Assembly: GCA_019639255.1 (NCBI GenBank) | Contig: JAHBSF010000058.1 | Coordinates: 1-36,689, forward strand | Direction of reading: 5' to 3' | Source: Acidobacteriota bacterium | Lineage (GTDB): Bacteria; Acidobacteriota; Blastocatellia; RBC074 | DNA length: 36,689 nt | Shown: positions 15,423 to 24,222 of the stretch, piece after piece | Numbering within the stretch: position 1 is the stretch's first letter | How the letters are laid out: each line of letters begins with the position of its first letter | Program-made: the position numbers and the translations under genes | Notes under the pieces: generated by a model | What the model was told of the DNA's origin: nothing | What the model saw: the letters and a program-made list of their open reading frames with translations, nothing else | Databases searched by the model: none

Positions 15423-15680
15423 ATGAAGCTCTCAGCACAGGCGCTCCGTGCGCTCCAGGAACTGGATGAAACCGGCCGTGATGCGGTTGAGGAGATAGTG
15501 CGCGCGCACATTCGCGCGTGCCGCCTCAACGGTTTCCAGCCGGAGAATCTGGAGCGCGTTTATCAGGAGGCCATCGAGATCATTCGACTCGAAGGCCCGC
15601 CGAAGAAGGAGTCGTCCTCATCCAGTAAATACGAACCGACGCGCCGATACGAGCAGTATCGCAGTCCCCGGGCGCTCTAG
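15423..15680 (+). CDS. small helical protein, unknown function
   Basis: The 85-residue protein from MKLSAQALRALQELDETGRD has strongly helical sequence through about residue 60 (DAVEEIVRAHIRACRLNGFQPENLERVYQEAIEIIRLEG, given here by its parts DAVEEIVRAHIRAC and NLERVYQEAIEII). A serine run and a basic, tyrosine-containing tail follow. No family is recognised. The frame is open from an ATG at 15372, but the ATG at 15423 begins the conserved-looking part; its ribosome-binding site is weak either way. It stands alone between its own promoter and a strong terminator, so it is likely a separately expressed monocistronic gene. Confidence 0.6.
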   Translation: MKLSAQALRALQELDETGRDAVEEIVRAHIRACRLNGFQPENLERVYQEAIEIIRLEGPPKKESSSSSKYEPTRRYEQYRSPRAL

Positions 15681-15706
15681 GGACGCAAAGCGCCGGGCAA
15701 ATCGAA

Positions 15707-15736
15707 AGCAGCTACTCCGAAAGTAGCTGCTTTTTT
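15707..15736 (+). terminator. intrinsic terminator
   Basis: AGCAGCTACT and AGTAGCTGCT form a perfect 10-bp stem with a five-base loop, followed directly by a run of six T. It is the clearest rho-independent terminator in the window and ends the small gene at 15423-15680. It looks quite unlike the long inverted repeats. Confidence 0.93.
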
Positions 15737-15745
15737 AGTTTCCAG

Positions 15746-15754
15746 TGGTATAAT
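15746..15754 (+). promoter_or_regulatory. extended -10 promoter candidate
   Basis: TGGTATAAT is a consensus -10 hexamer with an upstream TG, lying just after the terminator. No good -35 box is visible at normal spacing. The predicted start near 15761 would leave a leader of about 115 nt before the small secreted protein at 15876. Confidence 0.5.
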
Positions 15755-15875
15755 GCCCGCATCGCTCCCAAGCCGATCTCGCAAGCCGTGCAGTAGGCGT
15801 ACACCTGAACGTGCATCTGGACGGGAAACAGAAGGAAACCTGAAGGAAAACCTTAAGGATACCGAAAGGACTGAA

Positions 15876-16232
15876 ATGCGTAGAAAGATTTACTCCCTTA
15901 TCACCGCCGCCATGCTTCTTGCCGGGCTATCCGTCTTCGGTCTCGCCCAGGGTGAAACTGTCACGCTCACGGGCCATATAATCGACAAAGCCTGCTCGCA
16001 GCGCTCCGACATCGCCGGGCATAAACGGAGTTGCGCGGTCTCGGAGAACTGCGCCAAGAGCGGCTTCGGCGTCTACGCCGACGGCAAGTTCTATGAGTTC
16101 GACGAAAAGGGCAATGAAATGGCCCTTGCAAAACTCAAAGCCAGCTCCAAGGACGCCGGCGCTAAGTTCAAGGTCGAAGGCTCGATTGCCGAAATGAAGC
16201 TGATGGTAAAGAGCATCAGCGAAGTCGAGTGA
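15876..16232 (+). CDS. small secreted cysteine-containing protein
   Basis: The 118-residue protein has a signal peptide (MRRKIYSLITAAMLLAGLSV, cleavage near GLAQG). The mature protein of about 94 residues has the pattern IDKAC, then H-x3-C (GHKRSCAVSENC) and GFGVYADGKFYEFDEKGN. I recall similar small exported proteins with Cys/His spacing in other acidobacterial genomes but know no function. The cysteines could bind metal or form disulfides. The ATG at 15876 is preceded by AAAGGA at six bases, clearly better than the in-frame ATG at 15753. An inverted repeat begins right at its stop. Confidence 0.8.
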   Translation: MRRKIYSLITAAMLLAGLSVFGLAQGETVTLTGHIIDKACSQRSDIAGHKRSCAVSENCAKSGFGVYADGKFYEFDEKGNEMALAKLKASSKDAGAKFKVEGSIAEMKLMVKSISEVE

Positions 16233-16320
16233 GAGAAACCCGATAACAAACGAAAATAGACGGAATGTACGGAATGAGAACCATCCGTATGTTCCGTCTA
16301 TTTTCGTTTGTTCCGCAATC
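16233..16320. repeat. long inverted repeat at convergent gene ends (copy 9)
   Basis: AACAAACGAAAATAGACGGA on the left and TCCGTCTATTTTCGTTTGTT on the right pair perfectly over 20 bp, and the inner GTACGGA/TCCGTAT continues the stem. The loop is ATGAGAACCA. It fills the gap between the secreted protein (plus) and glucan phosphorylase (minus), beginning at the first stop and ending 8 bp from the second. Confidence 0.9.
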
Positions 16321-16327
16321 TTTACCG

Positions 16328-18490
16328 CTACTCGCGCTCGGCCTGTTCCGCCGCAGCCATCGCGGGCAGGTACATGCGGGTTGCGTACTCCTTGACCATG
16401 CGGCGGGCGCTGTAAACGGGCGCTGCGAGGCGTATGGCCTCCTTTACGAGACTCACCCAGCGCCGCGGAATACCGTCGGCGTCGCGGTCGAAATAAAGCG
16501 GTGCGACTTCTTCTTCCAGCAGTCGGTAAATTTCCGCCGCATCCGCTTCATCGCGTTCATCGTCGGTTGCGTATTCCGGCACGTCGGCATTGATCGCCCA
16601 GCCGTTTGTCCCCTGGTATCCTTCGTACCACCAGCCGTCGAGCACGCTCAGGTGCGGAACGCCGTTGAGCGCCGCCTTCTGGCCGCTAGTTCCGCTTGCT
16701 TCAAGGGGCGGGCGGGGATTGTTCATCCATACATCGACGCCGCGATAAAGATACTTGGCGACGTGCATATCGTAATCCTCGACAAACGCGATGCGGCCGC
16801 CGAGGTTGTAATCGCGCGCCAGTTCGTTTACCTGATGCACGAGCGCCTGACCGGGACCGTCGGCCGGATGCGCCTTGCCCGCAAAGATGATCTGAACCGG
16901 ACGCCACTCGTTGTGCAGTATGCTCTTGAGTCGCTCGATGTCGCTGAACAACAGCAGCGCGCGTTTATACGTAGCAAAGCGGCGCGCAAACCCTATGGTC
17001 AACGCCTCGGGGTTCAGAAGCGTCCCCGCCGTCAATACGTGCAGCGGACTGCGCCCCTCGGACATCCATCCGCGCCGCGCCCGCTCGCGCATAAAGGCCA
17101 GCAGCTTGCGCTTGAGCTGCTGCCGCACCTCCCACAGATCCCTTGCCGGAATCGCGTCTATGCGCTCCCATAGCGTGGGATCGTCGTGCTTTTGCAGCCA
17201 GTCAGGACCAAGATGTTTCGTATACAGCCGGTCTATTTCCGGCGCCACCCAGGTCGGCGTATGCACGCCGTTGGTGACCGAGGAGATGGGAACCTCGTCT
17301 TCCTGCAATTCGGGCCAGATCGATGTCCACATGTTGCGCGAAACGCGCCCGTGCACCTCGCTCACGCCGTTGCGGTGACCCGCAAGCCGCAGCGCCAGCG
17401 CCGTCATGTTGAAACTCATCCCACCGTGCGCGTCTTCGTGCCCGCCCAGCTTCAAAAACGATTCGCGGTCCAGCCCCATCGAATCCCAGTAACCGTCGAA
17501 ATGCTTCTCTACAAGCTGGAACGGAAACGCGTCGTGGCCCGCGGGCACGGGCGTGTGCGTAGTGAATACGGTAGTCGCGCGCACGTGCTCTACAGCGGAA
17601 TCAAAACTCATCCCGCTCTGAACCAGACTGCGCAGGCGCTCCAACATCAGAAAAGCCGCGTGCCCCTCGTTGGCGTGATAGATGGCCGGGCGTATTCCCA
17701 GAGTTTCAAGCAATCGCACTCCGCCGATGCCGAGCACCATCTCCTGCCTGATGCGCGTTTCCTGATCTCCGCCGTAAAGCCGCGCTGAGAGTTCGCGATC
17801 CCACGGCTCGTTTTCCTCCACGTCCGTGTCCATCAGAAACAGCGATACCGATCCCAGCCGCACGCGCCATACCGAAACGTGTATCGTGCGCCCGTCCAGA
17901 TGCAACGCCAGCGGCCGCCCCGATGTCTCCCGCGTAATCAGCGGCTCAATCGGCGCCGCGTTGTAATCGAAGCGCTCATACACCGCATCCTGCCGCCCCT
18001 CGGGAGAAATGCGCTGATGGAAATACCCCTGCGGATAAACGAACCCGACCCCCACAAGCGGCAAACCCAGATCGTTGGCCTCCTTGCAGTGATCGCCCGC
18101 AAGAATGCCCAGACCGCCCGAATATATCGGCAGCGAACTGTGCACGCCGAATTCGGCCGAGAAGTAGGCAATCGTATGGCTCGCCAGATGCGGATACTGC
18201 TCGCTGAACCACGTCCCGCTTCCCCTCAGACACCGGTCGAACGAAAGCATCACGCCGTCCATGCGCCGCAGGAATACCGGATCCACAGCCGCCGCATCCA
18301 GCTTCGCGGGCGAGATCTGCCGCAACAGCTTCACCGGATTGTGATAGGTCAACTCCCACAACGCCGGATCCAGATACTCGAACAACCAGCTCGCTTCCGG
18401 CCGCCAACTCCACCATACGTTGTACGCCAGTTCGCCGAGCCGACCCAGACGCACGGGCAACTCAATATCCATCGCTTGTAATGTGCTCAT
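16328..18490 (-). CDS. glgP: alpha-glucan phosphorylase (GT35, DUF3417 type)
   Basis: The 720-residue protein from MSTLQAMDIELPVRLGRLG has the N-terminal DUF3417 region (LGELAYNVWWSWRPEA) followed by the phosphorylase fold: AYFSAEFGVHSSLPIYSGG, YHANEGHAAF, TTHTPVPAGHD and IFAGKAHPAD. The pyridoxal-phosphate site is EASGTSGQKAALNG, where relatives usually have GM in place of GQ; the PLP-binding Lys is kept. It releases glucose-1-phosphate from glycogen or maltodextrin in the cytoplasm. The frame runs upstream to 18571, but a promoter at 18574-18603 would start transcription near 18567, so the ATG at 18488-18490 is chosen despite a weak ribosome-binding site. Size fits the short DUF3417-type subfamily. 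Confidence 0.93.
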   Translation of the reverse strand: MSTLQAMDIELPVRLGRLGELAYNVWWSWRPEASWLFEYLDPALWELTYHNPVKLLRQISPAKLDAAAVDPVFLRRMDGVMLSFDRCLRGSGTWFSEQYPHLASHTIAYFSAEFGVHSSLPIYSGGLGILAGDHCKEANDLGLPLVGVGFVYPQGYFHQRISPEGRQDAVYERFDYNAAPIEPLITRETSGRPLALHLDGRTIHVSVWRVRLGSVSLFLMDTDVEENEPWDRELSARLYGGDQETRIRQEMVLGIGGVRLLETLGIRPAIYHANEGHAAFLMLERLRSLVQSGMSFDSAVEHVRATTVFTTHTPVPAGHDAFPFQLVEKHFDGYWDSMGLDRESFLKLGGHEDAHGGMSFNMTALALRLAGHRNGVSEVHGRVSRNMWTSIWPELQEDEVPISSVTNGVHTPTWVAPEIDRLYTKHLGPDWLQKHDDPTLWERIDAIPARDLWEVRQQLKRKLLAFMRERARRGWMSEGRSPLHVLTAGTLLNPEALTIGFARRFATYKRALLLFSDIERLKSILHNEWRPVQIIFAGKAHPADGPGQALVHQVNELARDYNLGGRIAFVEDYDMHVAKYLYRGVDVWMNNPRPPLEASGTSGQKAALNGVPHLSVLDGWWYEGYQGTNGWAINADVPEYATDDERDEADAAEIYRLLEEEVAPLYFDRDADGIPRRWVSLVKEAIRLAAPVYSARRMVKEYATRMYLPAMAAAEQAERE

Positions 18491-18573
18491 AAAACAGGTT
18501 GGGGGATAACTCAGATTTTCCGCTTCATATAGGTCGCCGTCAAACGACTTGGTCTTACCAAACGGAAGCAAGC

Positions 18574-18603
18574 ACTCTACCCGACCGGTCGGGCAGGCGT
18601 CAA
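18574..18603 (-). promoter_or_regulatory. glgP promoter with palindromic operator in the spacer
   Basis: On the minus strand TTGACG (18598-18603) and TAGAGT (18574-18579) are separated by 18 bp. Inside that spacer, 18580-18593 is a perfect 14-bp palindrome, CCCGACCGGTCGGG, similar in style to TetR-family operators. A repressor bound there would block the promoter. The regulator is not identified, and the palindrome could also affect the divergent thyA. Confidence 0.55.
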
Positions 18604-18682
18604 CCTCAGATCTCCATCAGATCATTTCTGCGTCATTCGCATAATTCCACATATCGGGCATTCCCTGTTTTTTGACCCGATC

Positions 18683-18691
18683 TGCTATAGT
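18683..18691 (+). promoter_or_regulatory. extended -10 for thyA
   Basis: TGCTATAGT is an extended -10 whose start point would fall at about 18697-18699, only a few bases before the thyA ATG at 18701. No -35 box at good spacing and no ribosome-binding site are seen, so the transcript may be leaderless. Confidence 0.4.
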
Positions 18692-18700
18692 TTGACGCCG

Positions 18701-19510
18701 ATGAACGAACCTCTCGAACAACCATATCTCGACCTTATGCGGCGCGTGCTCGACACGGGTGCGCGCAAGGACGACCGCACCGGCACCGGAACGCTTTCGG
18801 TTTTCGGCCATCAGATGCGCTTTGACCTGCGTCGCGGTTTTCCGCTGCTGACGACGAAAAAACTCCATCTCAAATCCATCATCTACGAACTGCTGTGGTT
18901 CCTGCGCGGTGAAACCAATGTCAAATACCTGCGCGAGCACGGCGTGACGATATGGGACGAATGGGCCGATACGGCGGGAGAACTCGGCCCCGTTTACGGC
19001 TCGCAGTGGCGAAGCTGGCGCACGGCCGACGGGCGCACCATAGATCAGATCAGCGCCCTGATCGGGCAGATTCGCAGCAATCCCGATTCGCGCCGCCTGA
19101 TCGTCAGCGCCTGGAACGTCGGCGAAATCGATAAAATGCGATTGCCGCCCTGCCATGCATTTATGCAGTTTTACGTAGCCCAAGGCGCGCTTTCGTGCCA
19201 GATGTATCAGCGCTCGGCCGACATCTTTCTCGGCGTGCCGTTCAACATCGCATCCTACGCGCTGCTGACCTTGATGATCGCCCACGTTTGCAAACTCGCG
19301 CCGGGCGATTTCGTGCACACGCTCGGCGACGCGCATCTTTATCTCAACCATCTCGATCAGGCGCGACTGCAGCTTGAACGCACTCCCTATCCGCCGCCGC
19401 AAATCAATATCCTGCGCGATGTGGATTCGATCTTCGATTACAGGTACGAGGATTTTCAACTCACAGATTATCGCGCGCATCCGCACATAAAAGCCGAGGT
19501 GTCGGTGTGA
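18701..19510 (+). CDS. thyA: thymidylate synthase
   Basis: The 269-residue ThyA starts at [20 protein letters not shown]. The family landmarks are [42 protein letters not shown], the catalytic cysteine in [12 protein letters not shown] (Cys151), [19 protein letters not shown] (visible in two parts) and GDAHLYLNH. It methylates dUMP to dTMP using methylenetetrahydrofolate and yields dihydrofolate. A TTG three codons upstream (18692) is possible but less likely. The C-terminus KAEVSV is close to normal. It overlaps folA by four bases, which ties the enzyme that makes dihydrofolate to the one that recycles it. Confidence 0.96.
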   Translation: MNEPLEQPYLDLMRRVLDTGARKDDRTGTGTLSVFGHQMRFDLRRGFPLLTTKKLHLKSIIYELLWFLRGETNVKYLREHGVTIWDEWADTAGELGPVYGSQWRSWRTADGRTIDQISALIGQIRSNPDSRRLIVSAWNVGEIDKMRLPPCHAFMQFYVAQGALSCQMYQRSADIFLGVPFNIASYALLTLMIAHVCKLAPGDFVHTLGDAHLYLNHLDQARLQLERTPYPPPQINILRDVDSIFDYRYEDFQLTDYRAHPHIKAEVSV

Positions 19511-20016
19511 TCGTTTCCATGATCGTTGCCATGGACCGCAGACGCGGCATAGGAGCAGGGAACCGATTGCCGTGGCGATTGCCCGCGGATATGAAACGCT
19601 TTCGCGATCTGACCATGGGCCATCACCTGATAGTAGGCCGCAAAACCTGGGAATCGATCGGACGCCCCCTGCCCGGAAGGGAAATCATCGTCGTTACGCG
19701 CAATCCCGGTTACCGCGCCGGAGGCTGTCTCGCTGTTCATTCCCTCGAAGAGGCGCTGAACGCAGCCCGTACTAAAGGCGAAAGCGAGGCTTTTATAGGC
19801 GGAGGCGCCGAGATCTACCGCGAGGCGATGAAAATTGCAGACCGGATTTACCTGACTCTTGTGGATACGGAGGTGGAAGCCGACGCATTCTTTCCGGAGC
19901 TGAACCGGGCGGAATGGAGCATTGCAGAAATCGCCATACGTGCGCCGGACGACAAAAACCCTTTTCCTTTAACTTTTCAGATCATCGAAAGAGAGAATAC
20001 GGAACAAACGGAATGA
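19507..20016 (+). CDS. folA: dihydrofolate reductase
   Basis: The 169-residue protein is [23 protein letters not shown], the folate-site acidic residue in [35 protein letters not shown] and the [12 protein letters not shown] strand. It reduces dihydrofolate with NADPH. The GTG start at 19507 lies in GTGTGA and overlaps the thyA stop, so the two are translationally coupled. The last residues, ERENTEQTE, and the stop are encoded by the outer arm of the inverted repeat at 19991-20086, giving a short extension unlike normal DHFR ends. Confidence 0.95.
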   Translation: MIVSMIVAMDRRRGIGAGNRLPWRLPADMKRFRDLTMGHHLIVGRKTWESIGRPLPGREIIVVTRNPGYRAGGCLAVHSLEEALNAARTKGESEAFIGGGAEIYREAMKIADRIYLTLVDTEVEADAFFPELNRAEWSIAEIAIRAPDDKNPFPLTFQIIERENTEQTE

Positions 20017-20086
20017 TACGAAACAAACGGAAAAGTGATTTTTCTTTCCGTATGTTTCGTATTATTCCGTTTGTTCCGTACTCTCT
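19991..20086. repeat. long inverted repeat at convergent gene ends (copy 10)
   Basis: GAGAGAATACGGAACAAACG, then GAATGATACGAAACAAACGG, pair with the right arm over about 42 bp with few mismatches; the inner TTTCCGTATG closes a T-rich loop. It supplies the last nine codons of folA and ends 14 bp before the stop of the minus-strand TonB receptor. Confidence 0.93.
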
Positions 20087-20099
20087 GTCTACGCCGGGA

Positions 20100-23000
20100 T
20101 CAGAACTCGATTCTCAGCGCAAACTGCATCACGCGCGGCTCGCCCTGGATGCCTGTAAAACGGCCCCAATCGGCCGGCGCTCCCGGCTGATTGAATGGAT
20201 CCTGGCCCAGACGGCGATTTGCGAGGCCGGTGAAGTTCTGCGTGTTGGTCAGGTTGAAGGTCTCCCACCGGAACACCACGCGGCTGCCTTCCCACGGCAG
20301 GTTGAAGGACTTGTAGAGTCCGAGGTCGAAGGTGAAGAAATTCGGATAGCGCAGTATGTTGCGCTCGCCGTACTCTCCGGGACGCGAGTTACGGTAGCTG
20401 CGATAGATCGCATTAGGATCGCTGAACAGGTTGGGATTGCCGGTTCTGGTAGGCGAGGAAGCCACCGGACTGATCGCAAATCCGTTCGACTGTACGTTCC
20501 AGTTCGTCGACCAGCGCCCGTCGTCAAACGGCGACGGCGCGGGCAGCCCCGTGTTGTAGCGGTAGATGCCCGTGAGCGTCCAGCCGCCGATCAGCGCATC
20601 GGCTACTGAATTGATGCCGCTTGCAAACTTCTTGCCCTTGCCGAACGGCAACTCGGCGATAAAGTTCGCATTCACCAGGTGGCGAACGTCGAAATCCGAA
20701 CTGCCGCGATTGGCGTTGATGTCGAGCGGGTTCTGGATGAACGCCGCACCGTAGGCGCCCGAAGTCTGCAAACCCGACGAGATGTCGATCGAGTGCGAAT
20801 AGGTGTAGTTGATGTCAAACGACATCCCCCGGCTCAGCCGCTTGCGCAGGCTCACCTGTCCGCTGTGGTAATCCGACGTTCCGATGGTCGAAAACGCCGA
20901 CAGCGCCGCGTACTGCGGATGGAAAAACAGGTTGTTGCCGTATCCGAGCCCGTCGTCCCACAGCAGTTGCACGAAGGTGTAATCGGTGGTGTTGAGTCCG
21001 CCGACCGCCGAACGTGCGATGCGGCGATATGCCGCCTGCGTCGCCGTCAACACGGTCGGCGTGCCCTGCACGTTGTAGGTGCCGGCCAGGCGCGGGAACA
21101 GGTTCTGGAAGTATGGAATGTTTCCGACCGAGGTGATGGTAGCGGCCGAGTTGCGCAGGTCGATCAACTGCCCGATCGCCGTGTACCAGTCCACGCCCGA
21201 TTGCGGATCGCGCAGGTTGTTCAGGTGCATGATATCGCGCGTAGCAAGCAGGTCGCGCGCGATGCGTCCTACATAGCTGACCTCGACCGAAAATCCCGCA
21301 CCGAGTTCACGCCCGTAAGACAGGTTCATGCTGTAGTTGACCGGTGTGACGAGCGTGTCGTCGAGCGAGGACTGAATGCGCTGATCCTCGTCCGAAGGCT
21401 CGGTCAGCGGGAATCTCAGCGAACTCGGCAGCGTCAACCCGGGCAGCGAGCGCACGTTCGGGTTGTAGCCCGTAAACTGCGGCCCGAGGCGCGAACTGAG
21501 GTTGAAGGTATTGGCGTTGATCGTAGTGAAGGATGTAAATCCGAGCGCCGAATTCAGATCGAACGCCACGGCAAGCGCGCTTCCGATGCGGTCGTAAGTC
21601 ATGCGGAACCCGCCGCGGATCGTGCTCTTGTTTTCGCCGAAGATCGCCTTCAATACGCCGTTTTTCGGATTCGGCGACCAGGCCACCGCCACCGAAGGCG
21701 CAAAGTTGTTCCAGTCCTGTTTGTAATAACCGTCCCGGTCGTTGACCCTGCCCGCCAGATCCACAGTTATCGGATCGGTGAACGGACGCCCCGCATTCGC
21801 ACCGGCAACGCGCTGCTCGAAATACCCGCCGAGGCTCTGCGTGGGTTTGACCTGAAGGCCGTTGCCTTCATACACGGGCGTCGATGTCGACCACCGCAGT
21901 CCGTAGGTCAGCGTCAGATTCGACCGCATGCGCCAACTGTCCTGACCGTAGAATTCATACTCCTGCGTTCTGAACGATCGTGCAATGCCCTGCCCCGAAG
22001 GCAGCAGCGATCCGTCGCGCGCAAAGTTGATGTTGGAGTTGTACTGCGAGTAACGCCCGATTACCGCCGTCAATGCATCGCGAAGATCTATGCGCGATCC
22101 GCCCGATACGTTCGAGAAAATCGGCGTCGACACCGTCGCCGCATCAAACAGCACTACCTCGCCCGAAAAGTCGTAGAACGACGGGTTGGTGATCGCCGCA
22201 TCATAGGCGGCGGCAAACGACGTGCGATCGTTTGAAATCAGGCGGATGTTTGTGCCGAACTGCGTCGCGTGGCGCCCCTTGGTCCACGACACGTCGTCGG
22301 TGATGTTATGCACCGGAGTAACGCGCGACAGCGTGCGCGAGAAGGCGAGCGGCTGGAAGATGAACCTGAAGATTACGGTGTTTTCCGCCGAATCGCCCGC
22401 GGAGGTGAATGCATCCCGCGTGATGCCGTAGCGGAAATTGTTCACCAGCGAATTGTTGATCGTGTAGGTATGCCCCGCAGCGAGTCCCTTCGGGTGCGTC
22501 CAGGTCTGCGGCGCGAAGGTGTCGGGCAGCCAGCGCACGCGCGTCACTACGTCGTTCTGATAGTTCAGACGCACAAACGTCGTCTGCTTGTCGGTCAGAT
22601 TGTAGTCGAGTTTGGCGATGTAGGTCGCAAAGCTCGACGGTGTGCTGGCGTTGAAGCGGAAGCCGCTTGTGTTGAGTTGGTCGCCCGTGGTCGTATCGTT
22701 GGACACGTACTTGCGCGCGGCGTCGGCCAAAGCAGTCAAAGCCGCCTGATTGACTCCCGGAGTCACGCCGTTGGCCGCCGTATATGCCGCATTGATCCTC
22801 GCCGGGGTCAGGCAGATGACGCCCGAAGGCGTACCCGAAGGGCAGGTCGGATCGCTTGAACCGTCCGCCGAACGATACCGCACGATGCCCTGTCCGAGCG
22901 TCGCAAGCGGCACTTCGCGCACGGCCGTAGACCCGCGCGACTCCTTGAATCCTTCATAGTTGAAGAAGAAAAACAGCTTGTCCTTCTTCACCGGCCCGCC

Positions 23001-23840
23001 GATCGAACCGCCGAAGTTGTTGCGCAGAAGCGACTCGCGCGGCACGCCCGCCTTGTTGTTGAACCAGTTGTTGGACGAGGTCACCGTGTTGCGGTGATAT
23101 TCGTAAAGCGATCCGTGATATTCGTTCGATCCCGACTTGGTAACGAGCGAAATCTGAGCGCCCGACGAACGTCCCTGATCCGCGTTCGGATTGGTCGTCA
23201 CGACGCGGAACTCCTGCAACGAATCCGGCGTCGAACGCAGCACGCTGAAAAATGCTTCGCCCGTCTGCTGCTCGTTTACGTCCACACCGTCCAGCGTCAC
23301 GTTCGCCTGATCCGAACGCCCGCCGTTTACGTAACCCGTATTGGTAACTCCGGGCTGAAGCGAAAGCAGCCCCACGACGTTGCGCGCATTCAGCGGCAAA
23401 TCCTTTACCTGAACGCTGTTGAAAGTGTTGCCTATGGTCGCGTCCGTGGTGTTGATCGTAGACTCGCCGCCCTGAATCGTCACCGATTCGCTGACCGCCC
23501 CGATCTCGGTGAAACCTATGTTCAGAGCAAGCGGCGTGTTTACCAGCACCTGTACATCTTCCAGAATTACCGACTTGAAACCCTGCGCCTCCGCGCGAAC
23601 CCTGTAAATTCCCGGCGGGAGCTGCGGAATCTGATACGAACCGTCGCTCCTCGCCGTAACCGTTCGCGTTATGCCCGTCACGGAACTCGATATCGTGATC
23701 GTCGCGCCGGCAACCGCGTTGCCGTTCGGATCCGATACCGTGCCGGATACGAGCGAACTCTGAGCAATAGCCGCCCCGGCCGCCATAATCAGCACCAGCA
23801 TTGCGCCGGCGATTCTCCAGCCTTCTCGAACTCGAATCAT
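20100..23840 (-). CDS. Oar-like TonB-dependent outer membrane receptor
   Basis: The 1246-residue protein has a signal peptide (IAGAMLVLIMAAGAAIAQ), then a carboxypeptidase-regulatory-like domain (about 30-110: SGTVSDPNGNAVAGATITI, GSYQIPQLPPGIYRVRAEA). A TonB plug follows (VQVKDLPLNARNVVGLLSL, VTLDGVDVNEQQTGE, QISLVTKSGSNEYHGSLYEY), then a large beta-barrel ending in MQFALRIEF with the C-terminal Phe used for outer-membrane assembly. Proteins of this layout are abundant in Acidobacteriota and are thought to take up or bind oligosaccharides or other large nutrients; the ligand here is unknown. Start ATG at 23838-23840 follows GGAGG. It probably forms a single-gene unit from the promoter at 24052-24079. 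Confidence 0.94.
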   Translation of the reverse strand: MIRVREGWRIAGAMLVLIMAAGAAIAQSSLVSGTVSDPNGNAVAGATITISSSVTGITRTVTARSDGSYQIPQLPPGIYRVRAEAQGFKSVILEDVQVLVNTPLALNIGFTEIGAVSESVTIQGGESTINTTDATIGNTFNSVQVKDLPLNARNVVGLLSLQPGVTNTGYVNGGRSDQANVTLDGVDVNEQQTGEAFFSVLRSTPDSLQEFRVVTTNPNADQGRSSGAQISLVTKSGSNEYHGSLYEYHRNTVTSSNNWFNNKAGVPRESLLRNNFGGSIGGPVKKDKLFFFFNYEGFKESRGSTAVREVPLATLGQGIVRYRSADGSSDPTCPSGTPSGVICLTPARINAAYTAANGVTPGVNQAALTALADAARKYVSNDTTTGDQLNTSGFRFNASTPSSFATYIAKLDYNLTDKQTTFVRLNYQNDVVTRVRWLPDTFAPQTWTHPKGLAAGHTYTINNSLVNNFRYGITRDAFTSAGDSAENTVIFRFIFQPLAFSRTLSRVTPVHNITDDVSWTKGRHATQFGTNIRLISNDRTSFAAAYDAAITNPSFYDFSGEVVLFDAATVSTPIFSNVSGGSRIDLRDALTAVIGRYSQYNSNINFARDGSLLPSGQGIARSFRTQEYEFYGQDSWRMRSNLTLTYGLRWSTSTPVYEGNGLQVKPTQSLGGYFEQRVAGANAGRPFTDPITVDLAGRVNDRDGYYKQDWNNFAPSVAVAWSPNPKNGVLKAIFGENKSTIRGGFRMTYDRIGSALAVAFDLNSALGFTSFTTINANTFNLSSRLGPQFTGYNPNVRSLPGLTLPSSLRFPLTEPSDEDQRIQSSLDDTLVTPVNYSMNLSYGRELGAGFSVEVSYVGRIARDLLATRDIMHLNNLRDPQSGVDWYTAIGQLIDLRNSAATITSVGNIPYFQNLFPRLAGTYNVQGTPTVLTATQAAYRRIARSAVGGLNTTDYTFVQLLWDDGLGYGNNLFFHPQYAALSAFSTIGTSDYHSGQVSLRKRLSRGMSFDINYTYSHSIDISSGLQTSGAYGAAFIQNPLDINANRGSSDFDVRHLVNANFIAELPFGKGKKFASGINSVADALIGGWTLTGIYRYNTGLPAPSPFDDGRWSTNWNVQSNGFAISPVASSPTRTGNPNLFSDPNAIYRSYRNSRPGEYGERNILRYPNFFTFDLGLYKSFNLPWEGSRVVFRWETFNLTNTQNFTGLANRRLGQDPFNQPGAPADWGRFTGIQGEPRVMQFALRIEF

Positions 23841-24132
23841 AGAACCTCCAAATGGTTAACCCGCCGGATCGCCCGCGAAAGACAATCCGACCTCCTGTGT
23901 ACGTTGTTTTTCGATCAGTGCCGAAGCCAGTGCAAAGCTAGTTGCGACCGCTGCTGCGATCGCTGTTGATCTGTTGCGGGAGGCTTTCAATGCAGAATAC
24001 GGCCCATCCAATGATCCGGATCTGCACGCCTCTCTTCCAGCGGATTACCGAATTATAATCACGATTGCTGGAAATCCAAACGAATTTCCTCAAGATTTTC
24101 GTAAGCGGTCCAATGAATTGGAGAGAGCGAAA
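23841..24132 (-). other. long leader and upstream region of the TonB receptor gene
   Basis: No gene is supported here. The ribosome-binding site GGAGG lies next to the start codon and a promoter is placed at 24052-24079, so the leader would be about 200 nt. Repeated GATCGCT/GCTGCT-like motifs are present, but I could not recognise a riboswitch class. Confidence 0.5.
24052..24079 (-). promoter_or_regulatory. promoter candidate for the TonB receptor
   Basis: On the minus strand TTGGAT (24074-24079), 16 bp and a consensus TATAAT (24052-24057) form a good sigma-70-type promoter. It lies between the receptor gene and the inverted repeat at the end of the permease gene. Confidence 0.6.
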
Positions 24133-24220
24133 CTGAGGAAGGCGCGAAAAATAAACGGAAATCGCGGGAAATAACAGCTATTTCGGGCGATTTCCGTTTA
24201 TTTTTTCGCGCCTTCCTCAG
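24133..24220. repeat. long inverted repeat, divergent variant (copy 11)
   Basis: The arms begin CTGAGGAAGGCGCGAAAAAT and continue AAACGGAAATCGC; the right arm TTTTTTCGCGCCTTCCTCAG is nearly an exact complement, with one base length difference in the A run. The architecture is that of the family but the outer sequence is different. It starts 3 bp beyond the permease stop (minus strand). Confidence 0.9.
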
Positions 24221-24222
24221 CT

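Noticed and set aside
20100-23840. Several long plus-strand open frames inside the TonB receptor gene
   Set aside because: They are rich in Arg, Gln and Val as expected for antisense reading of GC-rich coding sequence, and have no recognisable domains or ribosome-binding sites.
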